From: Microcaldota archaeon
GTDB taxonomy: Archaea; Micrarchaeota; Micrarchaeia; Micrarchaeales; Micrarchaeaceae
Length of the DNA stretch: 17,015 nucleotides
Assembly (NCBI GenBank): GCA_021793035.1
Contig: JAJYTM010000006.1
Location: forward strand, 1-17,015
Direction of reading: 5' to 3'
Shown: piece by piece, positions 1-7,863 of the stretch
Layout: each line of letters opens with the position of its first letter
Position numbering within the stretch: the stretch's first letter is position 1
Translations under genes and position numbers: made by a program
Notes under the pieces: generated by a model
Told to the model about the DNA's origin: nothing
Databases searched by the model: none
The model's input: the letters and a program-made list of their open reading frames with translations, nothing else

Positions 1-340
1 GGTTCTCGAAGACCTCAAGAAGCTTGCAGCATCGAAGGACTTCGCGAATGCAAGGATAGATATAGAGGCATTCAACAGGGAGGATGCCGCTGAACCTACG
101 CCAGCAGATTCCGAGATAGCAAAGCTGACCGCAAGAAGCGTAAAGGCGATTGTGGGTATCGAGCCCAGAATGGTCGGCATAGGAGGAGGAACATGCGCAG
201 CTTTCTTCAGGAAGAAAGGCATGCCTGCAGTGGTATGGAGCAAGAAATTTGACATTGCGCACCAGCCTAATGAGTATGCGCTGCTATCGGACATACTGCT
301 TGACGCAAAGGTCTTTGCCGATATGTGCATGGAGCATTGA
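1..340 (+). CDS. M20-family metallopeptidase (ArgE/DapE-like), C-terminal part only
   Basis: The open frame enters from the left edge (first full codon at base 2) and gives the last 112 or so residues of the protein. Visible are a GIGGGTCAAFF stretch and, about 30 residues later, AHQPNEY. In M20 zinc peptidases (acetylornithine deacetylase, succinyl-diaminopimelate desuccinylase and relatives) these are the conserved Gly-rich segment near the active site and the final His metal ligand followed by Glu. The usual GGGTD is GGGTC here, which I recall from archaeal members. The enzymes hydrolyse N-acyl or peptide bonds with a di-zinc centre; the substrate cannot be told from this fragment. No neighbouring arginine or lysine biosynthesis genes are visible. 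Family assignment is good, exact function open. Confidence 0.8.
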   Translation, partial: VLEDLKKLAASKDFANARIDIEAFNREDAAEPTPADSEIAKLTARSVKAIVGIEPRMVGIGGGTCAAFFRKKGMPAVVWSKKFDIAHQPNEYALLSDILLDAKVFADMCMEH

Positions 341-414
341 CATGCAAGGCATGCAGAAGCGCCAATTTCCCCAGTTACTATCAAATTTTATACTTCCATA
401 AAAACGTATTTCGG

Positions 415-426
415 TAATATATAAAA
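415..426 (+). promoter_or_regulatory. TATA box of the superoxide dismutase gene
   Basis: TAATATATAAAA lies in an otherwise non-coding gap. It is centred about 40 bases before the ATG at 460, which predicts a transcript start near 446 and a short leader carrying the AGGTGAG ribosome-binding site at 449-455. Confidence 0.6.
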
Positions 427-459
427 GCGTGCGGCGAGAAATCGGCGTAGGTGAGATTA

Positions 460-1086
460 ATGGCAACTGATATACAAGGTTTGAGAAAATACGAGCTGCC
501 GCAGCTACCATATAAGATTGATGGCCTCGAGCCGTACATAAGCAAGGACATAGTGGATGTGCACTACAACGGCCACCACAAGGGATATGTGAATACGGCT
601 AATACGCTGCTAGACAGGTACAACGGCATAATAAAAGGGGATGTAACTAGCTACGACCTGCACGGACTGATACGCCTGCTGACGTTCAACATAAGCGGCG
701 ACAAGCTGCACACCCTATATTGGGACAATATGGCGCCATCGGGCAAGGGAGGGGGCAGTCCCGGCGGTGTTCTCGGCGATAAGATAAACAAGCAATATGG
801 CAGTTTTGACAAGTTCAAAAAGCTGTTTACAGAGGCAGCGAATTCAAACCCAGGAACGGGCTGGGCGGTGCTGAACTATGACAAGGAGACGGACAACTTG
901 CAGATAATGACTGTGGAGAACCACTTCATGAACCACCTGGCAGAGATGCCGGTCATCCTTATATTGGACGAGTTCGAACATGCCTACTACCTGCAGTATA
1001 AGAACAAGCGCGCAGACTATGTGGGCAATTGGTGGAACATAGTCAACTGGGACTTTGCTGAGAAGAAGCTGCAGCAGTACCTATGA
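460..1086 (+). CDS. sod: Iron/manganese superoxide dismutase, Sulfolobus/Thermoplasma type
   Basis: Converts superoxide to oxygen and hydrogen peroxide in the cytoplasm. The 208-residue protein has the expected length and all four metal ligands: His35, His84, Asp170 and His174 (in DEFEHAYY), plus the active-site Tyr43. The position taken by an active-site Gln in bacterial enzymes is Gly80 in the first half and His155 (ENH) in the second. A His at this place is, as I recall it, typical of the Fe-SODs of Sulfolobales and related acidophiles. I chose the ATG at 460 over the in-frame GTG at 451 because AGGTGAG at 449-455 is then a properly spaced ribosome-binding site; the GTG is part of that site. 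A ferritin-like gene with the same leader follows. Confidence 0.95.
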   Translation: MATDIQGLRKYELPQLPYKIDGLEPYISKDIVDVHYNGHHKGYVNTANTLLDRYNGIIKGDVTSYDLHGLIRLLTFNISGDKLHTLYWDNMAPSGKGGGSPGGVLGDKINKQYGSFDKFKKLFTEAANSNPGTGWAVLNYDKETDNLQIMTVENHFMNHLAEMPVILILDEFEHAYYLQYKNKRADYVGNWWNIVNWDFAEKKLQQYL

Positions 1087-1095
1087 AATTATCGG

Positions 1096-1112
1096 GTTGC
1101 GCATGCCGCAAC
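1096..1112. repeat. Inverted repeat after the superoxide dismutase gene
   Basis: GTTGCG and CGCAAC form a perfect 6-bp stem around CATGC, 9 bases after the sod stop codon. A second, weaker pairing (TTGCC with GGCAA) follows at about 1118-1135. There is no T-run, so this is a possible 3'-end or processing structure rather than a clear terminator. Confidence 0.4.
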
Positions 1113-1179
1113 GCACCTTGCCGTAGCTTGGGCAAACGGTTAAGTATTACCTAGGGGGCAATTCAGCAGGTGAGATTGG

Positions 1180-1704
1180 ATGGTGACTAGAACAAGGGAT
1201 TTTGAGAGCAATCACATAAGGTCTGACAAGGACCCGCTAGAGATAAGGAATATTCTGCTATCTAAGATAGAAACGCTCCTGGACAACGCAATTGCAGACT
1301 ATAGCATTATGCAGCAGAAATCCACATACAACAACGTGAAGGAGATTGTCGGAGGACTGATCGCGGCAGCGGAGAAGGAAAAGCAGATAGTAGAGGATCT
1401 CAAGGCTGTCGATATGGCAAATTTCGATAAGGACTATGAATCTAGCAGCAAATTTGAGAACAGCCTGTTCGAACACCTGCTCAACAGAGGGCATGAAATC
1501 CTTGATGGGAATGATATGGGCGCGGCAATAATGTATGCCCTGAATATTTCCACTGAGCTTAACACAATATACTACATACTGCTGAACGAATACAATCACA
1601 GTGCAATAAAAGGCTCGTTTAGGGCGCTGCAGGAGATAGAGAACGGCAAGATAAGGAAGCTGGACAAGCTCTACGAGAACTTGATAGTAAAGGGAGAATA
1701 TTGA
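1180..1704 (+). CDS. Ferritin/rubrerythrin-like helical protein with a degraded metal site
   Basis: 174 residues, predicted almost wholly helical and without membrane segments or signal peptide. Two stretches (about 28-75 and 117-168) each look like a helix pair of the rubrerythrin/ferritin-like four-helix bundle: Glu31 and Tyr41 followed by EKEK at 65-68, then Glu126 and Tyr131-132 followed by QEIEN at 151-155. In true di-iron members each second helix carries ExxH; here Lys, Gln or Asn stands where His is expected, so iron oxidation is doubtful. The ATG is preceded by AGGTGAGATT, almost identical to the sod leader, suggesting matched translation. Context beside sod suggests a stress or metal role. 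The fold is inferred from pattern, not from a search; it could be another helical bundle. Confidence 0.5.
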   Translation: MVTRTRDFESNHIRSDKDPLEIRNILLSKIETLLDNAIADYSIMQQKSTYNNVKEIVGGLIAAAEKEKQIVEDLKAVDMANFDKDYESSSKFENSLFEHLLNRGHEILDGNDMGAAIMYALNISTELNTIYYILLNEYNHSAIKGSFRALQEIENGKIRKLDKLYENLIVKGEY

Positions 1705-1723
1705 ACTGTATTTGCCCAATGCA

Positions 1724-2689
1724 TTAGAGCCGTTGCTCTGCCTCTATTTGCGCACCGTATACCTCCGCTGCATGGCCCTTGCGGCTGAGGCTGCCCGCCA
1801 GTGCTTTCGCGCCGCTTCCCCTAGTAAGCACCCTTTTTGCATTTGACTGCTCGATATAATCCAGGCACTGCCGGAAGTCAGCATGGTCACTTAATGGGAA
1901 CTGGACATCGGTTTTGAATTTGAATATTGCAGCGAAGCCGGTAGCCACGGCAGTGTAGACTCTCCTGCCATCCAATTGGTTGAGCATAATGGCTACTTTA
2001 TCTAGCGAGTTGTTTTCCACTATGCCAACGGTGTTCTTACCTGCATATGGAAAGCCAGATGATTCAGAGTATGCGCTTTGGTACTTCAGCCGCATGCCGA
2101 GCTCGTTGTATGTATCTGTAGCTGCAGCCAGTTTCTTGCTCATCACCGGCTCTATCCCTGCATCATTCAGTATTGCGACCAGCTCCTGTGATTTGCCCAG
2201 GGTATACGCCCCAAAAAGCACGGTTCCATATCTCTGCTTTGTCTTCACCCATAGCTGTATGCTGCGCTCCACCTCTTCCCTGTCCTCAAACTCTATCTTG
2301 GGATCGGGGTAGGTAGAATCAATTATAATTGTGTCGGCCTCCTCTATTGTTATTGGGTTAGCAACGCGCGACCTCTGGAGCAGGTAATCGCCCGTGTATA
2401 CGGTCTTGTTCCCCGAATCATAATCTGTAACACTCAGCTGGCTCGACCCCAGCATGTGCCCCGCATCGAGGAGCTTGACACCTTCCAAGGCCCTTTCGCA
2501 TCTCCTGACCTTTATCCCATATGTCTTCTCTATCAGGTAAGAAGTCTCGTAGCTCGAGAGCACGCTTGATGATGAGCGCGCTGCGCCTATGTGGTCGGTA
2601 TGTGCGTGCGATATGAAATCTATGTCGGCACCTTGCTCCCTTGAATCCAGTGATATGGAATAGCCATTGGCATTAATCGTGAAGGTCAC
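1724..2689 (-). CDS. Metallo-beta-lactamase-fold exonuclease of the mRNA 3'-end-processing type
   Basis: 321 residues. The N-terminal half has the metallo-beta-lactamase motifs in order: HAHTDH at 28-33, DAGHMLGSSQ with His78, and TGD with Asp101. The C-terminal half carries FPLSDHADF with Asp268 and His269, the last metal-ligand motif of the beta-CASP-like RNA/DNA processing group (COG1236-like). The inserted domain between is short (about 155-240), so this is a compact form, not a full CPSF-73/aCPSF1 protein, and it has no KH domains. Where family members often show a His-Gly near the end, this one has TRGSG (Arg290). It ends 19 bases from the convergent ferritin-like gene and starts back to back with trxB. 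Role: probably RNA or DNA end trimming; substrate unknown. Confidence 0.75.
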   Translation of the reverse strand: MTFTINANGYSISLDSREQGADIDFISHAHTDHIGAARSSSSVLSSYETSYLIEKTYGIKVRRCERALEGVKLLDAGHMLGSSQLSVTDYDSGNKTVYTGDYLLQRSRVANPITIEEADTIIIDSTYPDPKIEFEDREEVERSIQLWVKTKQRYGTVLFGAYTLGKSQELVAILNDAGIEPVMSKKLAAATDTYNELGMRLKYQSAYSESSGFPYAGKNTVGIVENNSLDKVAIMLNQLDGRRVYTAVATGFAAIFKFKTDVQFPLSDHADFRQCLDYIEQSNAKRVLTRGSGAKALAGSLSRKGHAAEVYGAQIEAEQRL

Positions 2690-2710
2690 CGCAGCATTAT
2701 CCCATCGAAT

Positions 2711-2720
2711 ATTTAAATAT
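2711..2720. promoter_or_regulatory. Near-palindromic TATA element between divergent genes
   Basis: ATTTAAATAT is almost symmetric, so it can act as a TATA box in both directions. Its centre lies about 26 bases before the ATG at 2689 on the minus strand, which predicts a leaderless transcript for the nuclease gene. On the plus strand the same element would start transcription near 2742, about 20 bases before the trxB ATG at 2765. Confidence 0.5.
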
Positions 2721-2764
2721 CTTGAGGTGCATATTTTAACTATATCTGCTTTTAAGTGGTCGAA

Positions 2765-3718
2765 ATGGTAGAAGACTTAATAATAATAGGCTCGGGGCCT
2801 GCAGGCCTTACTGCTGCGCTGTACACAGCAAGGGAGGATTTCAAGCCCCTGGTAATAACGGGGGTCAACGCGGGAGGGCAGCTTCTTCTCACTACAACGG
2901 TTGAGAACTTTCCAGCTTTTCCCGATGGAGTATATGGGTCTGAGCTGGTCGACTTGATGAGAAAGCAGGCTGAAAAATTCGGCTCTAGGTTTGTAGCTGA
3001 GGACGTAATGTCTGTAGATCTTAGCTCGAAGCCTTTCAAGGTCAAGACGTCGTCTGCGGAGTACCAGGCCAAGAGCGTGATAGTAGCCACGGGCGCTTCG
3101 GCAAAATGGCTCGGCATACCGTCGGAACAGAGGTTTATAGGCAAGGGTGTAAGCAGCTGCGCAACGTGCGACGCGCCCTTTTTCAAGAATAAGAACGTAG
3201 TAGTGGTAGGAGGCGGCGACACTGCGATGGAAGACTCGATATTCCTTACAAAGTTCACCAATAGTGTTACAATAATCCATAGGCGCGACGCCTTCAGGGC
3301 GAGCAAGATAATGCAGGAGCGCGCATTATCGAACCCGAAGATAAAGGTCATATGGGATTCCGCCATAGACGAGGTGCTTGGAGACTCCAAGGTTACAAGC
3401 ATAAAGATAAAGAACCTCAAGACAGGAGAAACGCAGCAGATGAACATCGATGGCGTGTTTGTAGCGATAGGCTATCAGCCGAATACTAAATACCTGGCGG
3501 GCAGCCTCGCACTCGACGACCAGGGCTACATAATAACCAGGGACGAAGTCAAGACGGACATAGATGGCGTTTTTGTAGCAGGAGACGTTGCTGACAAGAA
3601 GTACAGGCAGGCAATAACAGCTGCTGGAAGCGGAGCGAAAGCGGCGCTCGAGGCAAGGGAATACCTGCAGAAGCTAGAATATTCGGAGTCGCACAAGGGC
3701 GATTCGGCAAAGCAGTAG
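2765..3718 (+). CDS. trxB: Thioredoxin reductase (NADPH, FAD)
   Basis: Reduces thioredoxin-like proteins with NADPH. All hallmarks are visible (numbered from the ATG at 2765): FAD-binding GSGPAG at 9-14, redox CATC with Cys132 and Cys135, NADPH-binding GGGDTA at 149-154, the phosphate-binding HRR at 172-174 that favours NADPH, and a C-terminal GVFVAGD motif for FAD. Length (317 residues) is normal. An in-frame GTG at 2756 would add three residues; I prefer the ATG, since the inferred transcript start is only about 20 bases upstream. No thioredoxin or glutaredoxin gene is in the window; the peroxiredoxin that would be a natural downstream user is interrupted at 7522-9355. It converges with dinB, 9 bases away. 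Confidence 0.95.
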   Translation: MVEDLIIIGSGPAGLTAALYTAREDFKPLVITGVNAGGQLLLTTTVENFPAFPDGVYGSELVDLMRKQAEKFGSRFVAEDVMSVDLSSKPFKVKTSSAEYQAKSVIVATGASAKWLGIPSEQRFIGKGVSSCATCDAPFFKNKNVVVVGGGDTAMEDSIFLTKFTNSVTIIHRRDAFRASKIMQERALSNPKIKVIWDSAIDEVLGDSKVTSIKIKNLKTGETQQMNIDGVFVAIGYQPNTKYLAGSLALDDQGYIITRDEVKTDIDGVFVAGDVADKKYRQAITAAGSGAKAALEAREYLQKLEYSESHKGDSAKQ

Positions 3719-3727
3719 CAGCTGCGA

Positions 3728-4795
3728 TTACAAGGTAGCCTGGCCGGACCTCTTTATGAGCATGAACACCCTGACACCGAGCTTCCTCACGCTTATATCA
3801 GCCTGCGTGTCCCTCAACAGGTCCTTTGCTATCCTATATATGTCTTCCTTGGAGGATGAATAATGGCTCAGTTGCCTGCTCCTTGTTATCTGCGAGAAGT
3901 CTGAGTACCTGACTTTGAGCCCAACCGCCTTGAACCAGAAGCCCTTGCCTGCGGCGTCCTTGCTGACTTCTTCAGACAGAGTTAGCAGCATCTTCTCCTG
4001 CACGGCGATATCGTTCGTATCGCTGTCTAGTGTCCTTTCCCTGCCTATCGATTTGATTATGTTGTACTGTACTATCCTGCTCTCGTCTATGCCTCTTGCG
4101 AGATTGTGCATCTCTATTGCAGCGCTGCCGAACTTGGATATGAGCGACTGCAGGTTTGCATTTGCCAGATCGTCTATGGTCTTTATGCCCATCGCCAGCA
4201 GGCGCTCCTCTGTCTTCTTGCCCACCCCCGGCAGCTTACCTATGGGCTTGCCTCGCAAGAAGCCTTGGATTTCAGATTCCCTCAGCACGCCGAAGCCGTC
4301 AGGTTTAGAGGCGTCGCACATCATCTTGGCAAAATACTTCCCAAAGCTTACTCCGATAGTGCACGGCAAGTCTATCTTTTCCTTTATCCTGCCCTTGATC
4401 TCCTTGCCTATTTCTATTGCCTTGTCATATCCTACGTCGCCCACGTCTATTGCTGCCTCGTCGACGCTGTTCTGCTCCACAGGGAATCCGAAGCCATTGA
4501 GCACTGCCATTATCTTGTCCGAAGTGCTTTCGTAATAGACCTCGTCGGATTTGAGCACAACCAGTTCGGGATACGCCTTCTTAGCCATGAACAGCCCCAT
4601 GCCGCTCTTTATGCCGTACTTCCTGGCTTCGTAGCTTGCGGTCTGCACCACGCCCCTGGAATCTGTATCAGAGCTCGTTCCAACCACGAATGGCTTGCCC
4701 TTCAGTTCCGGGTGCCTAAGCTCCTCGCATGCAGCGAAAAAGGAATCCATATCCATGTATACGACAAGGCCCAACCTTACACCCGCAACATCCAT
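3728..4795 (-). CDS. dinB: DNA polymerase IV, Y family (Dpo4/DinB-like)
   Basis: Translesion DNA polymerase. Of its 355 residues, the N-terminal catalytic region shows MDMDSFFAACEE with metal ligands Asp15 and Asp17 and Phe20 at the steric-gate position that excludes ribonucleotides, and SVDEAAID with Asp112 and Glu113. The finger/palm segment SFGKYFAKMMCDASKPDG and the helix-hairpin-helix GKLPGVGKKTEERL follow, then the little-finger domain. Dpo4-type enzymes usually end in a PCNA-binding QxxLxxFF box; this one ends KRSGQATL, so a standard PIP box is not visible. The ATG at 4795 sits about 24 bases from a TATA-like element shared with the divergent gene and is preceded by ATAGGTAA, a possible ribosome-binding site. 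Confidence 0.95.
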   Translation of the reverse strand: MDVAGVRLGLVVYMDMDSFFAACEELRHPELKGKPFVVGTSSDTDSRGVVQTASYEARKYGIKSGMGLFMAKKAYPELVVLKSDEVYYESTSDKIMAVLNGFGFPVEQNSVDEAAIDVGDVGYDKAIEIGKEIKGRIKEKIDLPCTIGVSFGKYFAKMMCDASKPDGFGVLRESEIQGFLRGKPIGKLPGVGKKTEERLLAMGIKTIDDLANANLQSLISKFGSAAIEMHNLARGIDESRIVQYNIIKSIGRERTLDSDTNDIAVQEKMLLTLSEEVSKDAAGKGFWFKAVGLKVRYSDFSQITRSRQLSHYSSSKEDIYRIAKDLLRDTQADISVRKLGVRVFMLIKRSGQATL

Positions 4796-4814
4796 TTACC
4801 TATTGCCCAGATAT

Positions 4815-4823
4815 CTTTTTATT
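4815..4823. promoter_or_regulatory. Shared TATA-like element, dinB / MEMO1 gene
   Basis: CTTTTTATT (read as AATAAAAAG on the minus strand) lies in the only gap between these divergent genes. Its centre is about 24 bases from the dinB ATG (4795) and about 26 bases from the ATG at 4845, so both genes could be leaderless from one core element. Confidence 0.4.
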
Positions 4824-4844
4824 GGTTAGATGCGTTCTTCAAAT

Positions 4845-5675
4845 ATGCCATTACGCAGGAGCGTTGTCGCTGGAGAGTTTTATAGCAGCAGCGCAAAGGA
4901 ACTCGATGCTTTCATATCCGGAGCGATAGATGAAGCCATGATACCCGAAGGCATGGAAAAAGGCTGCGCATATGTATCGCCGCACGCAGGCTACAAATAT
5001 TCAGGTAAGACTGCAGCATACACATACAAGGCATTGTCTATGAATGCGCATATCAAGGACATTGACAGCATTGTGCTGGTTGGTCCCAACCATACAGGGA
5101 TTGGGACGCAGGTATCTGTTTCTGCAGCTGATTGGGAAACCCCTTTGGGCATAGTCAGGAACGACCTGGAGCTCTCCAGGGCCATTGTGGAATCTTCTTC
5201 TAATGCGGAATTTGACGAGAGCGCGCATGGAGGGGAGCACTCTATAGAGGTGCAGCTGCCATTCCTTCAGCGCCTGGGGATAGACAAGAAGGCCGCCTTC
5301 ATATGCATGGGCTACCAGGACCTGGAAACATCTGACGACCTTGCATCGGCGATAGTGAATGCTGCAGACAAGCTGGGCAGGAACGTCGTAGTTATAGCTT
5401 CTTCGGACTTCAACCATTATGAACCTGTGAAAGCGGGTGAAAAGAAGGACAGGGCTCTTTTCGGGAAGATTGAGTCGCTTGATTATGCAGCATTCAACAG
5501 GCTTGTAGATGATATAGGAAGCAGCGCGTGTGGCTACGGGCCGATAACCGTAGCAATGGAATACGCAATAAAGAGGGGCTGCAAGAGGGGGGTTCTCCTC
5601 GATTATTCCAACTCCGGCTTAGCTACCGGGGATTTCAGCAGCGTTGTCGATTACGCCTCGTTCGCCATGGTATAA
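4845..5675 (+). CDS. amrB: MEMO1 family protein (AmmeMemoRadiSam system protein B)
   Basis: 276 residues from the ATG at 4845. Family motifs are complete: PHAGYKYSG (His47), GPNHTG (His83), EHSIEVQLPFL, SSDFNHY (His191) and SACGYGP (Cys229), followed by SNSGLATGDFSSVVDYASF. In human MEMO the corresponding His residues and Cys line a metal-binding pocket related to extradiol dioxygenases; the prokaryotic role is unknown. It usually sits with AMMECR1 and radical-SAM genes; neither is here. An upstream in-frame ATG at 4830 would add five residues, but members normally begin just before the RR..VAG.FY motif and the inferred TATA spacing also favours 4845. Confidence 0.9.
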   Translation: MPLRRSVVAGEFYSSSAKELDAFISGAIDEAMIPEGMEKGCAYVSPHAGYKYSGKTAAYTYKALSMNAHIKDIDSIVLVGPNHTGIGTQVSVSAADWETPLGIVRNDLELSRAIVESSSNAEFDESAHGGEHSIEVQLPFLQRLGIDKKAAFICMGYQDLETSDDLASAIVNAADKLGRNVVVIASSDFNHYEPVKAGEKKDRALFGKIESLDYAAFNRLVDDIGSSACGYGPITVAMEYAIKRGCKRGVLLDYSNSGLATGDFSSVVDYASFAMV

Positions 5676-5745
5676 TGCTAAATACTGTGGTATTGAAATT
5701 TATAGAATTGAATAGTATTGATTCCGAGTCAGGTGGTGTTTGAGA

Positions 5746-7473
5746 ATGGCAGTCATTGGCATTAATGATTCGCATGATGCTGGCGGTGCACTTGTAGAGG
5801 ATGCCAGCATAATAGGCGCCGTTAACGAAGAGAGGTTCACAAAGCGCAAGAATGAGGTAGGGTTCCCGTCGAACTCCATAAGGTACCTGGACAGGGAGCG
5901 CAATGGCGAGATAGACGCGATAGCCCTTGGATGGATAGGGGGTAATGCGCTGGTTTCGCGCATATTCCCGCAGCATGATATCAAGAGGAGGATGCTCTGG
6001 CGGCACGAGCTCGACAAACCATCCAGGCTGCACATGCACTTCTCCAACCTTGTATATAGGGCATCGCAGAACCAGAACCCCAAATTCCTCTGGAAGGCAA
6101 TAGGCAGCACTATAAGCAGTGCTATTACCAGCAAGAGGCTAGGCAGGGTTAGGAAAGGGCTGTCGGAAAAGAAGGTATATGTTATAGATCACCATCTTGC
6201 ACACGCCGCCTCGGCTTATTATCCATCCGGCTTCAAGAAGGCCCTCATAATCACGCTTGACGGCGCAGGCGATGGGCTCAGCGGGAGCGTATCCGTAGGC
6301 AACAGAGGCGAGATAGAGCGGTTAGCCTCTTTCAAGGCGAGCACCAGCCTTGGGCTCCTCTATGGTGCCGCAACGGTCGCCTGCGACATGCGTTACAGCG
6401 AGGATGAGGGCAAGCTGATGAGCCTTGCGGCGTACTCCTACCCCAAGGAGATAAAGGGGCTCGATGAGATATGCCGCTATGATACCAAGCGCATGGAATT
6501 CGTTTCTAGGCGTGGGACAAGGAATGAGCTATTGCTGGCGGAATACATGAAGGACCATATACTCTCAAAGAATGACCGCGAGTCTTTTGCATATGCCGTG
6601 CAGAGGCACGCCGAAGAACAGGTAAGGAAGCTGGTCATGCAGTGGGTGGACGAAACAGGAGTGCATGACATAGCAGTAGCAGGGGGATTCTTCTCGAACG
6701 TCATAACAAACAGCATGATTGAGCACATGCCAGAGGTAAGGCGCCTTTTCATTTTTCCGCAGATGGGTGATGGAGGGCTGTCGGTCGGCGCTGCGATGTA
6801 CGTGGACTTCATGCTGAAGGGCAGGATTGACTATAAACAGATAGAAAGCGCGTATTTCGGCCCCTCATATTCGGATGAGCAGATATACGAGGCGCTCAAG
6901 CGCAACAGGAACCGCAGCATACGCCATGAGAGGATAAGCGATCCGGAAGGCGTAGCTGCAGAGATGATAAATGATGGAAAGATAGTGCTCTGGTTCCAGG
7001 GAGGCATGGAATACGGGCCGAGAGCGCTGGGCAACAGGAGCGTGCTGGCGCTGCCTGGCATCTACGAAAATAGGGAAAAGCTAAACCTGCTGATCAAGAA
7101 GCGGCCGTACTACCAGCCTTTTGCGAGCACCATACTGGAGGAGGATGCAAGAAAGCTTCTCAGCGACTACATATCGCCCAACAGGTTCATGACCTCCGCG
7201 AATAGGGTCAGGGACGAGTACTATCAGGATATGATAGCGGCTTCGCATATAGACCGCACGACTAGGCCGCAGATACTGGGCAATGAGAACAAGCAGTACA
7301 GGGAGCTCATAAAGAAGGTGAAGAGAGGCACAGGTATAGGGGCGGTGCTTAACACCAGCCTGAACAAGCATGGCGTGCCGATAGCCATGTCTCCGGGGGA
7401 TGCTATATGGACGCTTGAGAATACCGGCGCAGACAGGCTAATAATCGGCAACTACCTTGTAGAAAAGAGGTAG
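5746..7473 (+). CDS. Carbamoyltransferase, NodU/CmcH (TobZ) family
   Basis: 575 residues, full length for the family. The N-terminal Kae1-like ATPase domain has the metal-binding HHLAH at 149-153, DGAGDG at 172-177 and AGGFFSNV near 312; the C-terminal domain has MEYGPRALGNRS at 421-432. Family members make carbamoyl-adenylate from carbamoyl phosphate and ATP and transfer the carbamoyl group to a hydroxyl or sugar acceptor (NodU on Nod factors, CmcH on cephems, TobZ on tobramycin). The acceptor here is unknown and no biosynthetic cluster surrounds it; a cell-surface glycan is one possibility. The ATG at 5746 was chosen over the TTG at 5740 because AGGTGGTG at 5731-5738 is then seven bases away. 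A TATA-like AAATTTATA lies at 5696-5704. Confidence 0.9.
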   Translation: MAVIGINDSHDAGGALVEDASIIGAVNEERFTKRKNEVGFPSNSIRYLDRERNGEIDAIALGWIGGNALVSRIFPQHDIKRRMLWRHELDKPSRLHMHFSNLVYRASQNQNPKFLWKAIGSTISSAITSKRLGRVRKGLSEKKVYVIDHHLAHAASAYYPSGFKKALIITLDGAGDGLSGSVSVGNRGEIERLASFKASTSLGLLYGAATVACDMRYSEDEGKLMSLAAYSYPKEIKGLDEICRYDTKRMEFVSRRGTRNELLLAEYMKDHILSKNDRESFAYAVQRHAEEQVRKLVMQWVDETGVHDIAVAGGFFSNVITNSMIEHMPEVRRLFIFPQMGDGGLSVGAAMYVDFMLKGRIDYKQIESAYFGPSYSDEQIYEALKRNRNRSIRHERISDPEGVAAEMINDGKIVLWFQGGMEYGPRALGNRSVLALPGIYENREKLNLLIKKRPYYQPFASTILEEDARKLLSDYISPNRFMTSANRVRDEYYQDMIAASHIDRTTRPQILGNENKQYRELIKKVKRGTGIGAVLNTSLNKHGVPIAMSPGDAIWTLENTGADRLIIGNYLVEKR

Positions 7474-7521
7474 ATGTAGCAAGGGCTGTAGCTAGGCGGC
7501 ATTCGCTTTGTAGGCCCCTGC

Positions 7522-7863
7522 TCACTTGATTGACTTTATGGCCTCGATGACTTCTTCAGCATGGCCGTTTGGCTTCACCTTAGTGAACACTTTCAGGACT
7601 TTGCCGTCCTTTATCAGATAAGTGTTCCGCAGCGTGCCTACGCCGAATATGCCTCTGTCCCCGTAAGCTCTTATGACTTCACTATTGGAATCGGAGAGCA
7701 GCAGGAATTGGAGGTCGCATTTTTCGACGAACTTGCCAGGAGATTTAAGGTCATCCTTGCTTACACCGACAACCGCAGCATTCAGCGATTTGAGCTCGTC
7801 CAGGTGCTTGTTGAACTCCTTTGCCTCTATAGTGCATCCCGGAGTGTTATCCTTCGGGTAGAA
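7522..7863 (-). pseudogene. bcp: Peroxiredoxin (Bcp/AhpC-TSA), C-terminal fragment cut off by an insertion
   Basis: These 113 codons begin at the FYPKDNTPGCT motif that carries the peroxidatic Cys and run to a normal C-terminus (HAEEVIEAIKSIK). The first 34 codons lie at 9254-9355, beyond a tnpB element. Joining 9254 to 7863 gives an uninterrupted 147-residue protein in which the junction reads LVLY-FYPKD, exactly the family sequence. In that numbering the peroxidatic Cys is 44; the +5 resolving Cys of many Bcp proteins is absent (Lys49), and the other Cys is 83. The intact enzyme would reduce hydroperoxides with thioredoxin-type donors. Reading back into the element gives a GTG at 7878 and five foreign codons, but the first two strands of the fold are lost, so I call it inactive. 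Confidence 0.9.

Noticed and set aside
284..511. 75-residue minus-strand frame across the sod promoter
   Set aside because: It overlaps the end of the M20 gene, the sod TATA box and the sod start; no motif or start signals.
1258..1719. 153-residue minus-strand frame opposite the ferritin-like gene
   Set aside because: Tyr/Val/Cys-rich shadow product, no start signals; the plus strand has a good AGGTGA leader.
2752..3447. 231-residue minus-strand frame within trxB
   Set aside because: Antisense to thioredoxin reductase, which has every FAD, NADPH and redox motif.
4106..4885. 259-residue plus-strand frame opposite dinB
   Set aside because: Antisense of a polymerase with all catalytic motifs; Cys/His/Leu-rich shadow composition.
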